Below are positions 24,995-33,732 of a DNA stretch of 64,000 nucleotides, piece by piece. Positions within the stretch are counted from its first letter, which is position 1. Each line of letters begins with the position of its first letter. A model generated the notes under the pieces. That model saw only the letters and a program-made list of their open reading frames with translations. It was not told where the DNA came from and made no database searches. This stretch comes from CAWBCR01 sp963787375 (GTDB taxonomy: Bacteria; Chloroflexota; Anaerolineae; Aggregatilineales; UBA3940), in assembly GCA_963787375.1 (NCBI GenBank), contig CAWBCR010000031.1, positions 62,001 through 126,000 of the forward strand. Reading direction: 5' to 3'. The position numbers and the translations under genes were made by a program.

Positions 24995-25993
24995 GTGCTG
25001 ATCGTCGACGACGACGAGGACGACTACACCCTCCTCAGCGACCTGCTGGCCAGCATCGACTGGCAGACTTTCGCGCTGGACTGGGTGGCCGGCTACGACG
25101 AGGCCCGCGAGATCATCCGCCACCGGGAGCACGACGTCTACATCATCGACTACCGGCTTGAGGCGCGCAGCGGCCTCGACCTGATCCGCGAGACGCTGGG
25201 CGACAGCAGGCGCGCGCCGATGATCCTGCTGACCGGCCACGGCGACCACGAGCTGGACGTCGAGGCGATGGGGGCCGGGGCCGCCGATTACCTGGTCAAG
25301 GGGCACATCGACGCGGCCACGCTGGAGCGCGCGATCCGCTATGCCATCCAGCACGCGCGGCTGTACGAGCAGGCGCAGCGGCTGGCCGCGCTGGAGGAAC
25401 GGCAGCGGCTGGCCCGCGACCTGCACGACGCGGTCAGCCAGACGCTGTTTTCGGCCAGCGTCATCACGCAGTCGATCGGGCGGCAGTGGGAGCGCACGCC
25501 GGAGAAAGTCCCGGCCATGCTGGAGCAGCTTGAGCGGCTGATCCAGGGCGCGCTGGCCGAGATGCGCGGCCTGCTGCTGGAGCTGCGCCCCGCCGATCTC
25601 GAACAGGCATCGCTGGCAGACCTGCTGCGCCAGCTTGTCGACGCGGCGGCAGGCCGCACGCAGACCCGCTTCTCGCTGGCGGTGGCCGGCCACCGGGGCC
25701 TGCCGGCTGACGTGAAGATCGCGCTGTATCGCATGACGCAGGAAGCGCTGAACAACGTCCTCAAGCACGCCGAGGCCGGGCACGTGCGCGTGGAGCTGGT
25801 TTGCGGGGCGGGCCGCGTGTCGCTGGATATTGTGGACGATGGCCGGGGGTTCGACACCGGGCAGGTGGGACCGGGGCACCTGGGCCTGAAGATGATGCGC
25901 GAGCGGGCCGAGGCCAGCGGCATCGCCGTCAGCGTGACCAGCAGCCAGGGGGCCGGCACGCGGATCAGCATGCAGTGGCCGTCTGCGACGTAA
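24995..25993 (+). CDS. Hybrid kinase: N-terminal receiver plus HisKA_3/HATPase (NarX/DesK type)
   Basis: Residues 1-120 are a receiver (LIVDDDEDDYTLL, Asp in VYIIDYRLEARSG, Lys in YLVKGHI). Residues about 130-330 are a HisKA_3 kinase with ERQRLARDLHDAVSQTLF (phospho-His) and an HPK7-type ATPase domain (ALNNVLKHAEA, DDGRGF, GHLGLKMMRERA). A receiver placed before the kinase suggests that phosphate from the upstream kinase controls this one. I annotate the GTG at 24995. An ATG at 24979 followed by DATLR could be the true start if 2 nt are missing from the assembly. Confidence 0.88.
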   Translation: MLIVDDDEDDYTLLSDLLASIDWQTFALDWVAGYDEAREIIRHREHDVYIIDYRLEARSGLDLIRETLGDSRRAPMILLTGHGDHELDVEAMGAGAADYLVKGHIDAATLERAIRYAIQHARLYEQAQRLAALEERQRLARDLHDAVSQTLFSASVITQSIGRQWERTPEKVPAMLEQLERLIQGALAEMRGLLLELRPADLEQASLADLLRQLVDAAAGRTQTRFSLAVAGHRGLPADVKIALYRMTQEALNNVLKHAEAGHVRVELVCGAGRVSLDIVDDGRGFDTGQVGPGHLGLKMMRERAEASGIAVSVTSSQGAGTRISMQWPSAT

Positions 25994-26015
25994 GGGGCCG
26001 CAAGGGAGCAATCAC

Positions 26016-26658
26016 ATGGAAGATAGACCGATTCGGGTCGTGGTGGTGGACGACCACGAGATGGTGCGCAAAGGATTGGCCGTCTTTCTGGACACCGTCG
26101 ACGACATGCTGCTCATCGGCGAGGCGTCGACGGGCCGGGCGGCGATTGAGGTGTGCGGCGAGCTCCAGCCCGACGTGGTACTGATGGACCTAATGATGCC
26201 CGACATGGACGGGCTGGTCGCCACCCGCGCGATCCGGGCCGCCAGCCCGGCGGTGCAGGTCGTGGCGCTGACCAGCTCCAAAGACGAGGCGCTCGTCCAG
26301 CAGGCGCTCAAGGCGGGCGTGGTCGGCTATCTACTGAAGAACGCCACGATTGACGCGCTGGCCTCGGCCATCCGCGCCGCCTTCCAGGGCAGGCTGGCGC
26401 TGTCGCCGGAGGCCACACAGGCGCTGGTGAACGTCGCCACGCGCGACGAGTTCTGTCGCCTTCAACCTCACCGAGCGCGAGCAGGACATCCTGGCGCTGC
26501 TGGTCGAAGGACTGACCAACCGGCAGATCGCGCAGCGGCTGAGCCTCAGCCAGTCGACGATCAAGTTCTACGTCAGCAGCATCCTGGCCAAGATGAGCGT
26601 TTCCAGCCGCACCGAGGCGGTCGCGCTGGCACTGCAGAACCGGCTGGTGAACTCATAG
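26016..26658 (+). CDS. NarL/LuxR-family response regulator, frameshifted
   Basis: The receiver domain (VVVVDDHEMVRKG, Asp in VVLMDLMMPDMDG, Lys in YLLKNAT) and the C-terminal LuxR helix-turn-helix (FNLTEREQDILALLVEGLTN, IAQRLSLSQSTIKFYVSSIL) are both complete. They are separated by a one-base insertion near 26455; removing a T restores DEFVAFNLTERE. Family members bind DNA as dimers after phosphorylation. It follows the HisKA_3 kinase, the classic partner type for NarL-like regulators, 22 nt downstream. It is probably the output of this signalling block. Confidence 0.92.
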
Positions 26659-26751
26659 CGAAAACCTGCTCCGCAGCGGGTATAATAGGATGGCCCGACC
26701 AAAACGGGCCTGTGCCGCCAGCCCATCACACCCGGCAGGAGCCTCCTTAAC

Positions 26752-27567
26752 GTGCCACCATCCCCCATCGACCTGATCGCCGTCGACGTCGACGGCACGC
26801 TGCTCAACGACCATCACGAATTGACTCCACGCACCGAGGCCGCCATCAAGACGGCGATGGCGCGCGGCGTGCAGGTGACCATCGCCACTGGCAAATCGCC
26901 CTACTCCACCCGCGAGATCCTCCCCCGGCTGGGGCTGACGCTGCCCGGCGTGTACATCCAGGGGCTGGCCATCGTCGGGCCGGACGGTGTGGTGCACAGC
27001 CAGGAGACGCTCACCCCGGAGGTCGTGCGGCTGGTGGCAGACTACGTCGAGCGCGAAGGGCTGAGCCTGGTCGCCTACAGCGGCGCGCGGATCATCACCA
27101 ACCGGCGCGACGCCTTCACCGACACGACAATCGCCTTTCACGAACCGCCGGCAGAAGTCATCGGATCGCTCAGCCAGCAGGCCGGGCGGGTACCGATCAA
27201 CAAAATTCTGATCATGAGCCAGCCGGAGCGCCTGCCGCGCGCGCGGGAGGACCTGGCCGCACAGCTCGATGGGCAGGCGTCGCTGGTGCGCCCGCTGGAT
27301 TACGTTTTGGAAGTGCTGCCGTATGGCGCGTCGAAGGGCGCGGGGCTGATGCGGCTGTTGGATGAACTGGGCATCGACCCGGCGCGGGTGATGGCTATCG
27401 GCGACGGCGAGAACGACGTGGAGATGCTGCGACTGGCGGGGATCGGCGTGGCGGTGGGCAACGCGATGCCGGTCGCCAAGGCCGCCGCCAACGTGATGGT
27501 GGGCAGCAACAACGACGACGGCGTCGCCGAGGCGATTGAGCGGTTCGTGCTGGGGGTTGAAGCTTGA
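26752..27567 (+). CDS. Cof-type HAD hydrolase (sugar phosphatase-like)
   Basis: This 271-residue HAD phosphatase with a C2b cap has motif I DVDGTLLND, a motif II Thr in VTIATGKS, the motif III Lys region before VLPYGASKG and motif IV GDGENDVEML. Cof-type enzymes dephosphorylate sugar phosphates, FMN or pyridoxal phosphate in the cytoplasm. The GTG at 26752 follows CAGGAG. A TATAAT at 26681-26686 could be a -10 element, without a convincing -35. It is not clearly tied to the neighbouring signalling genes. Confidence 0.9.
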   Translation: MPPSPIDLIAVDVDGTLLNDHHELTPRTEAAIKTAMARGVQVTIATGKSPYSTREILPRLGLTLPGVYIQGLAIVGPDGVVHSQETLTPEVVRLVADYVEREGLSLVAYSGARIITNRRDAFTDTTIAFHEPPAEVIGSLSQQAGRVPINKILIMSQPERLPRAREDLAAQLDGQASLVRPLDYVLEVLPYGASKGAGLMRLLDELGIDPARVMAIGDGENDVEMLRLAGIGVAVGNAMPVAKAAANVMVGSNNDDGVAEAIERFVLGVEA

Positions 27568-27748
27568 CTGCGGAGAATGCGGAAAGCGCTGCGGATTAAA
27601 GAACTGGATTCTTGGGAACTTGATGTTAAGACCTGAAACCGCAGTATATATTGTGGTCTAGAATCCATCTATTCTGATGACTATTTCCAAAACATTCAGC
27701 TTGTTTGCAGCAAAAAAGTAGTAGAAGCGGTGAGGGCGATCAACGGTA

Positions 27749-28132
27749 TCAAATCGTTGGCTGCCATTTTCCCTTGACAAAAGTAGCCTCTGAGTCTCCC
27801 GGCCAAGGCGGCATGGTGATGCAAATGAACTTCAAGTCTACGGCTGATACGTTTCGGTATTGAAATGCTGTTCCTACCGGAATATCGATTGAGGTGCCTG
27901 GAACAAGATCCGTGATGCAGCTCTCTACGCCATTGTCTCTCCAGATCTCACCGTGTCCCTCCAACACGTACCAGAATTCGCTGACCGTTGCGTGAACAGT
28001 CGTTCTATTCACTTGATGCGGAGGGACTGTACTATGGATCATGTTGCCCGTTTCGCCATCCATAATGAAACGAATGTCTGCACCCGCCGGCGATTTCGCA
28101 TCGGGGTGCTCTGGAAGCATTGTTGTCTTCAT
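27749..28132 (-). CDS. Cupin-domain protein
   Basis: This 127-residue single-cupin protein has motif 1 TVHATVSEFWYVLEGHGEIW and motif 2 around PGTSIDIPVGTAFQYRN. The metal-binding His and Glu of motif 1 are present. It may bind a small molecule or isomerise a sugar; no specific reaction can be named. The start at 28132 is preceded by AAGGAGA. Its composition is visibly more A/T-rich than its neighbours, which suggests recent acquisition. The 180 nt downstream (27568-27748) hold no gene that I can support. Confidence 0.8.
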   Translation of the reverse strand: MKTTMLPEHPDAKSPAGADIRFIMDGETGNMIHSTVPPHQVNRTTVHATVSEFWYVLEGHGEIWRDNGVESCITDLVPGTSIDIPVGTAFQYRNVSAVDLKFICITMPPWPGDSEATFVKGKWQPTI

Positions 28133-28290
28133 ATTCTCTCCTTGGATCTCATCCGCTTCATTGATTCTCTGGACTTTCGTTACGATCATTATAGGAGAGG
28201 TTTGAGCCAATTTGAAACTGATGTAAACTGAGCAGGCCGACGACGGTTTATCCCGTTTCTGATTCAGGATTTCAGAAAGCCCGGTAAAGA

Positions 28291-28327
28291 AATCAGCCCG
28301 CAGATTTCTGTCATCTGCGGGCTGATT
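28291..28327 (-). terminator. Strong hairpin terminator of the dehydrogenase operon
   Basis: A perfect 15-bp stem, AATCAGCCCGCAGAT (28291-28305) and ATCTGCGGGCTGATT (28313-28327), lies 5 nt after the E2 stop on the minus strand and is followed there by TTTCTTT-like bases. The ATCTG core resembles the dispersed ATCTGTG repeats in this window. Confidence 0.75.
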
Positions 28328-28331
28328 TTGT

Positions 28332-29654
28332 CTACAGCAGGATCGTCGAGGGCTCCTCAAGCGCGTCGCGCAGGGTGGCGATGAACTGCGCGCACTGCGC
28401 GCCGTCGATCACGCGGTGGTCGGCGGACAGCGTGACGGTCATCATGGGCTTCACGACCGGCTCGTCGTGCTCGCCGGGGACGAAGCGTTTCGCGGTGCGG
28501 GCCACCGCCAGAATCCCCACCTGCGGCGGGTTGATGATCGCCGTGAAGAAGTCGATGCCGTACATGCCCAGGTTGCTGACCGTGAATGTGCCGTCGGTCA
28601 CGTCGCCAGGGCGCAGGTGGTTGGAGCGCGCCCGCGCCGACAGGTCGGCCACCTCCGCGCCGATCTGCACCAGTCCCTTGCGATCCGCCTCGCGCACCAC
28701 CGGTACGATCAGCCCCGGGTCGAGCGCCACCGCCACGCCAACGTTCACGTCGGGCAGCATGTGAATCTCGTCGCCGAGCAGGTAGCTGTTGAACAGCGGG
28801 TGCTGGCGCAGCGTCCAGGCCACCGCCTTGACGATCAGCGCGGTCATCGAGATGCGCGGCTGGCCTTCCGGCAGGCGCGCGTTAGCGTACTCACGGAAGG
28901 AGATGGCGCGCGTCATGTCGATATCGTGGGTGAACAGCACGTGCGGCGCATCCTGGTAGCTGGCCTGCATCCGGTCGGCGATGGTGCGGCGCATGCCCTC
29001 CAGCGGGATGATCACCGGCTGGCCGGAAGGCGCGGCCAATGGCGCAGGAACCGGGACGGCCTGCGCCACTGCCAGCGCGTCGACTTCCTGCACGCGGCCA
29101 CGCGGCCCGCTGCCGGCGACCGCCGCAAGGTCAAGCCCCTGCTGGCGGGCGACTCGGCGGGCGGCGGGCGTGGCCCGCACTTTGCCGGGGACTGCCGGGC
29201 GCGCGGCGAGATAGTCGGCCACGTCGCGGCGGGTGACCTTGCCGCCCGGCCCGCTGCCCGGCACGCTCGCGATCTCGACGCCCTCGGCGGCGGCCATCCG
29301 CCGCGCGACGGGGGTCACGGCCCCTGCCCCACTCGACGGTGCAGCAGCGGGCGCGGCCTCGGCAGCCGGCACGGCGGCAGCAACTGCGGGCGCAGCGCCA
29401 GCGGGGGGCTGCTCGCCCTCGGCCAGAATGTAGGCGATCACCTCGGTGACCGGGACGGTCGCACCGGCGGGATAGCGCACGCCGCCCAGCACGCCGCTCT
29501 CCGGCGCTTCGACCTCCATGTTGACCTTGTCGGTCGTCACTTCGCAGATCGGATCGCCCTTTTCCACGACCTCGCCGGGCTGCCTGAGCCATATGGCGAT
29601 GGTCGATTCTTCCTGCGTAAAGCCGAACTTGGGCATGATGATGGCTTTTGCCAC
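28332..29654 (-). CDS. 2-oxoacid dehydrogenase E2 (dihydrolipoyl acyltransferase) with two E1/E3-binding domains
   Basis: The 440-residue E2 has one lipoyl domain (residues 1-78, lipoyl Lys in EVTTDKVNMEVEAP) and an Ala/Pro linker. Two peripheral subunit-binding domains follow (VTPVARRMAAAEGVEI...GGKVTRRDVADYLA and ATPAARRVARQQGLDL...RGRVQEVDAL). The catalytic domain ends with the DHRVIDGAQCAQF active site. It transfers the acyl group from lipoamide to CoA. Most bacterial E2s have a single binding domain, so the duplication is notable. It is the last gene of the SorC-led operon; no E3 gene is present. Confidence 0.95.
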   Translation of the reverse strand: MAKAIIMPKFGFTQEESTIAIWLRQPGEVVEKGDPICEVTTDKVNMEVEAPESGVLGGVRYPAGATVPVTEVIAYILAEGEQPPAGAAPAVAAAVPAAEAAPAAAPSSGAGAVTPVARRMAAAEGVEIASVPGSGPGGKVTRRDVADYLAARPAVPGKVRATPAARRVARQQGLDLAAVAGSGPRGRVQEVDALAVAQAVPVPAPLAAPSGQPVIIPLEGMRRTIADRMQASYQDAPHVLFTHDIDMTRAISFREYANARLPEGQPRISMTALIVKAVAWTLRQHPLFNSYLLGDEIHMLPDVNVGVAVALDPGLIVPVVREADRKGLVQIGAEVADLSARARSNHLRPGDVTDGTFTVSNLGMYGIDFFTAIINPPQVGILAVARTAKRFVPGEHDEPVVKPMMTVTLSADHRVIDGAQCAQFIATLRDALEEPSTILL

Positions 29655-29689
29655 AGCGCAATGCTCCTCACGGTCAGGTCAGGTCAGAT

Positions 29690-29768
29690 CCGCCCGGCAG
29701 TCAACTGCCGGGCTATGAGCGAACTCGCTGCACTCGTTCGCGGTCAAGCCGGCTGAAGCCGGCTGAAC
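29690..29768. repeat. Two-hairpin dispersed palindromic element (family A, copy 2)
   Basis: CCCGGCAG-TCAA-CTGCCGGG (29693-29712) and GCCGGCT-GA-AGCCGGC (29748-29763) repeat the layout seen at 712-761. It occupies the 130-nt gap between the E1beta and E2 genes, which may reduce E2 expression or stabilise the mRNA. Confidence 0.6.
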
Positions 29769-29784
29769 AACTCCCGCAGCCAGC

Positions 29785-30793
<1,009 letters not shown>

Positions 30794-30801
<8 letters not shown>

Positions 30802-31811
30802 ATAGACCGTCCAGTATGGTTGCGGGGTCGGGTTCCGGGCTGGCCTCGGCGAAGGCCACCGCCTCTTCGATGCGCTCGTAGGCGCGGTCGTGGGCCGCGT
30901 TGAATTCGTCCTGCTCAAGCATGCCGGCTTCCATCAGCCGGTGGCCCCAGCGCGGGATAGGGTCACGCTCCTGCCATTCCTTGACTTCGTCACGCGTGCG
31001 GTAGGCCTGCCGGTCGCTCTTAGAGTGGCCCTCCCAGCGGTAGGTCACCAATTCGACCAGCGTCGGGCCTTCACCGGCGCGGGCGCGGGCCGCCGCCTGC
31101 GAGACGGCGTCATACACGGCCAGCACGTCGTTGCCGTCGACCGTCACCCCGACGATGCCGTAGGCCACCGCCCGCTGGCTGATGTGCTCGATGTTGAACG
31201 CGCGCTGCACCGACATCGACATGCCGTACTGGTTGTTCTCGCACAGGTAGATGACCGGCAGGTCCCAGATCGACGACATGTTGAGCGACTCGTGGAACGA
31301 GCCCTCGTTGGCCGCGCCGTCGCCGAAAGTTGACCATCACGACCTGGTCGGTGCCGCGCAGCCTGATGCTCAGTCCGACGCCTGCCGCAATCGGCACGCC
31401 GCCGCCCACGATGCCGTTCGCGCCGAGATTGTTATGCTCCACGTCGGCGATGTGCATCGAGCCGCCGCGCCCCCGGCAGTAACCGGCCTCCTTGCCCATG
31501 AACTCGGCCATCATGCGGTTGAGGTCGCTGCCCCAGGCCAGCACGTGGCCGTGCCCGCGATGATGGTTGAGCAGGTAGTCGTGACCGCGCCGCAGCGCGT
31601 AGTTCGCGCCGGCAGCGGTGGCCTCCTGCCCGATGCTGAGGTGCATCGTGCCGTGAATCTTGCCCAGCGCGTACAGCTCTTTGGCCTTCTCTTCGAAGGC
31701 GCGGGTGGTCCACATGATCTCCAGCATCTCGCGGGCCTGCTCCGCGCCGATGTGCTCCAGAAGCTGCGCGGCGCGGTCAGGCGCGAGCGTGGCCGTCGGT
31801 GTCGTCATCAT
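30794..31811 (-). CDS. Pyruvate/acetoin dehydrogenase E1 alpha subunit, frameshifted
   Basis: About 338 residues with the E1alpha hallmarks NHHRGHGHVLAWG, GRGGSMHIADVEHNNLGANG, the TPP motif region VVMVNFGDGAANEG and NMSSIWDLPVIYLCENNQYG. One extra T (an A on the plus strand, near 31327-31329) splits the gene inside the TPP motif; removing it restores the family sequence. AcoA-like features make acetoin dehydrogenase a real alternative to pyruvate dehydrogenase. It lies 26 nt after the SorC-type regulator gene on the same strand. Confidence 0.93.
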
Positions 31812-31837
31812 CTGTTATGAGTATCCTTTCAAGCTGT

Positions 31838-32839
31838 TTAACGTCCGCCTGCTGTCTGCGAGTCCAGTTCCATCAGGCACTGCGCTGCCGTGTCGTCGGT
31901 GACCAGCGCGTTGACCAGCCCCGCGCGCAGCGCGCCCAGGATGGCCGGCGCTTTTACTTTGCCCCCGGCGATGCCCAGCACAAACGGGATGCACCGCAGC
32001 ACGTCGGGGTGGATGCCCACCACCCGCCGCGCGAGTGGGATGTCGAGCAGGCTGCCGTGCACGTCGAAGCTGATGGCGCACACGTCGCCGACGCCGCCGG
32101 CTGCGGCTACCTCGCCGATCTCCTCGACCGTCAGGTAGCCGGCGCGCACCAGGCTCGACATCGAGGGCTCGACGGAGCCGATACCGACCACCGCCACGTC
32201 GACGCGCGCCATCTGCTCCAGGATCTTCTTCACGCGCGGGTCGGCGGACAGGCCGTCGCGCACGGCCTGGCTGCCGACGATGGCCGGCGCGGGCAGTGTC
32301 TGGTAGCGCCCGCCGTAGCGCTGCGCCAGCCAGCGGGCCAGCTCCGGCCCGTCGATCTGCGGGTCGGGGGTGCCCAGCGCGCCGACAAGCTGGACGGTCG
32401 TCACGCCGGGGAAGTGTGGTGGCCGGATGGCGTTGACTACCTCGTACACGCTGGTCCCCCACGAGACGCCCAGCAGCGACTCGTCTGCGACCACCTGCTC
32501 CACGCGCCGCGCGGCCAGCTCGCCCAGCAGGCGCAGCATCCGGGAATAGGGCAGGCCGTTGGAGACCAGCACGCGCGTCTCGCGCAGGTCGAAGCAGCGC
32601 AGCAGCTCGCGCTCCAGCGCGGCATGGCGCGCCGGCTGGTGATGGACGTGGATCTCGACCACACCGGCCTCGCGGGCCTCGGTCAGAAAGCGCGAAATGG
32701 CCGAGCGCGAGTAGCCCAATTGGGCTGATATCTCCTGCTGGGTCATCTCGTCTTCGTAGTACATGCTCGCCACGCGCGAAAGCAGCGCGATGCGCTCCTC
32801 GTCTGCGTTTGTGCTGTCGGGGCCCGGCGTCGACCGCAT
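31838..32839 (-). CDS. SorC/DeoR-type sugar-binding transcriptional regulator
   Basis: This 333-residue protein has an N-terminal helix-turn-helix (MTQQEISAQLGYSRSAISRFLTEAREAGVVEI) and a C-terminal SorC sugar-binding domain of the isomerase-like fold (GTSVYEVVNAI, GSQAVRDGL, VGIGSVEPSM, GIAGGKVKAPAILGAL). The family senses phosphorylated sugars and controls the operon it leads. It is the first gene of the E1alpha-E1beta-E2 operon. Repeated ACATTTGT half-sites 65-105 nt upstream of its start are the likely operators. Confidence 0.93.
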   Translation of the reverse strand: MRSTPGPDSTNADEERIALLSRVASMYYEDEMTQQEISAQLGYSRSAISRFLTEAREAGVVEIHVHHQPARHAALERELLRCFDLRETRVLVSNGLPYSRMLRLLGELAARRVEQVVADESLLGVSWGTSVYEVVNAIRPPHFPGVTTVQLVGALGTPDPQIDGPELARWLAQRYGGRYQTLPAPAIVGSQAVRDGLSADPRVKKILEQMARVDVAVVGIGSVEPSMSSLVRAGYLTVEEIGEVAAAGGVGDVCAISFDVHGSLLDIPLARRVVGIHPDVLRCIPFVLGIAGGKVKAPAILGALRAGLVNALVTDDTAAQCLMELDSQTAGGR

Positions 32840-32903
32840 GTCAGCATCCTATTCGGGTCATCAGGATAGGTTCTATCGTCTATTATGATACAGGAAGATC
32901 GGG

Positions 32904-32943
32904 CAAATGTGTACACATTTGTCAAAAGATTCACATTTGTGAA
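32904..32943. promoter_or_regulatory. Probable SorC operator: perfect palindrome plus a third half-site pair
   Basis: CAAATGTGTACACATTTG (32904-32921) is a perfect 18-bp palindrome. TTCACATTTGTGAA (32930-32943) repeats the ACATTTGT half-site. The centres are about 24 bp apart, compatible with tetrameric binding as known for SorC-family regulators. It lies between the divergent SorC and hsp20 genes. Confidence 0.6.
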
Positions 32944-32964
32944 ACGCGCCGGCAGGTCTTGCGA

Positions 32965-33011
32965 AATTCTGATGCAGCCCTGATGTAATTCTGATGCGGG
33001 CGTCCTATAAA
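32965..33011 (+). promoter_or_regulatory. PhoB-box-like triple 11-bp direct repeat and -10 box of hsp20
   Basis: Three contiguous 11-mers read AATTCTGATGC (32965-32975), AGCCCTGATGT (32976-32986) and AATTCTGATGC (32987-32997). CTGATG thus recurs at exact 11-bp spacing. A TATAAA -10 box (33006-33011) lies 8 nt after the last repeat, where a -35 box would be. This is the geometry of promoters activated by OmpR/PhoB-type response regulators. Confidence 0.6.
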
Positions 33012-33053
33012 GAAGGTTGTATGCTCGAAAAGAAAGTTGTGAGGAGGATACAC

Positions 33054-33539
33054 ATGAAAAAGCAGATCGTTCCTTATAGTGAGGACCCGTTCCGCGAGAT
33101 GACGCGCATGATCGACGAGATGCAGGGCCTCATGCACAGCAGCTTCCCGTGGCCGGACCGCACCTGGTTTGACGGCGGGCGCAGCAGCGGGCTGACACTC
33201 AACATGTCTGAGGACGAGAAGAACATCGTCGTCGAGGCGCTCGTTCCGGGCCTCAGCGAAGACGACGTCGACGTCGAGATCGTCGGCGACACGCTGCACC
33301 TGTCGGGCGCGTTCGAGAACCGCCGTGAGGAGAACGACGATCAGCGGCAGTGGCACCTGATCGAGCGCTCGTATGGCCGGTTCGACCGCGCGGTCCGGCT
33401 GCCGGCAGACGTCGACGCGGGCAAGGTCAAGGCCGAGCTGGACAACGGCGTGCTGACCATCACGCTGCCCAAGAGCCAGCCGAGCCCGGTCAAGAAGATC
33501 ACGGTCCAGGCGCGGAAGCTGCTCAACAAGGGCAAGTAA
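33054..33539 (+). CDS. Hsp20/alpha-crystallin-family small heat-shock protein
   Basis: This 161-residue protein has an alpha-crystallin domain (about residues 45-145) with LTLNMSEDEKNIVVEALVPG, the strand EIVGDTLHLSG and the conserved closing ELDNGVLTITLPK. Small Hsps hold unfolding proteins as ATP-independent oligomeric chaperones in the cytoplasm. GAGGAGG sits 7 nt before the ATG. The promoter carries an unusual triple direct repeat. A strong hairpin follows the stop. Confidence 0.95.
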   Translation: MKKQIVPYSEDPFREMTRMIDEMQGLMHSSFPWPDRTWFDGGRSSGLTLNMSEDEKNIVVEALVPGLSEDDVDVEIVGDTLHLSGAFENRREENDDQRQWHLIERSYGRFDRAVRLPADVDAGKVKAELDNGVLTITLPKSQPSPVKKITVQARKLLNKGK

Positions 33540-33562
33540 CCGCCGGACTGGCACAGGATCGG

Positions 33563-33588
33563 AAAGGGGCACCGCCGGGTGCCCCTTT
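33563..33588 (+). terminator. Rho-independent terminator of hsp20
   Basis: AAAGGGGCACC (33563-33573) and GGTGCCCCTTT (33578-33588) form a perfect 11-bp stem with a GCCG loop, followed by a short T-rich stretch, 24 nt after the hsp20 stop. Confidence 0.8.
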
Positions 33589-33732
33589 GTAATTCGGCAC
33601 GGAAGAAACAGATTGTCCACAGATGAAGAAATCGGAATCGGTGGGCGGATTTCTTCTACCGGTGTGGTATCATGAAACTGAGCGCCGCCGCAGCCGGCGG
33701 CCTGTGGATGGGTTCAAGGAGGCAGGGCGTAC

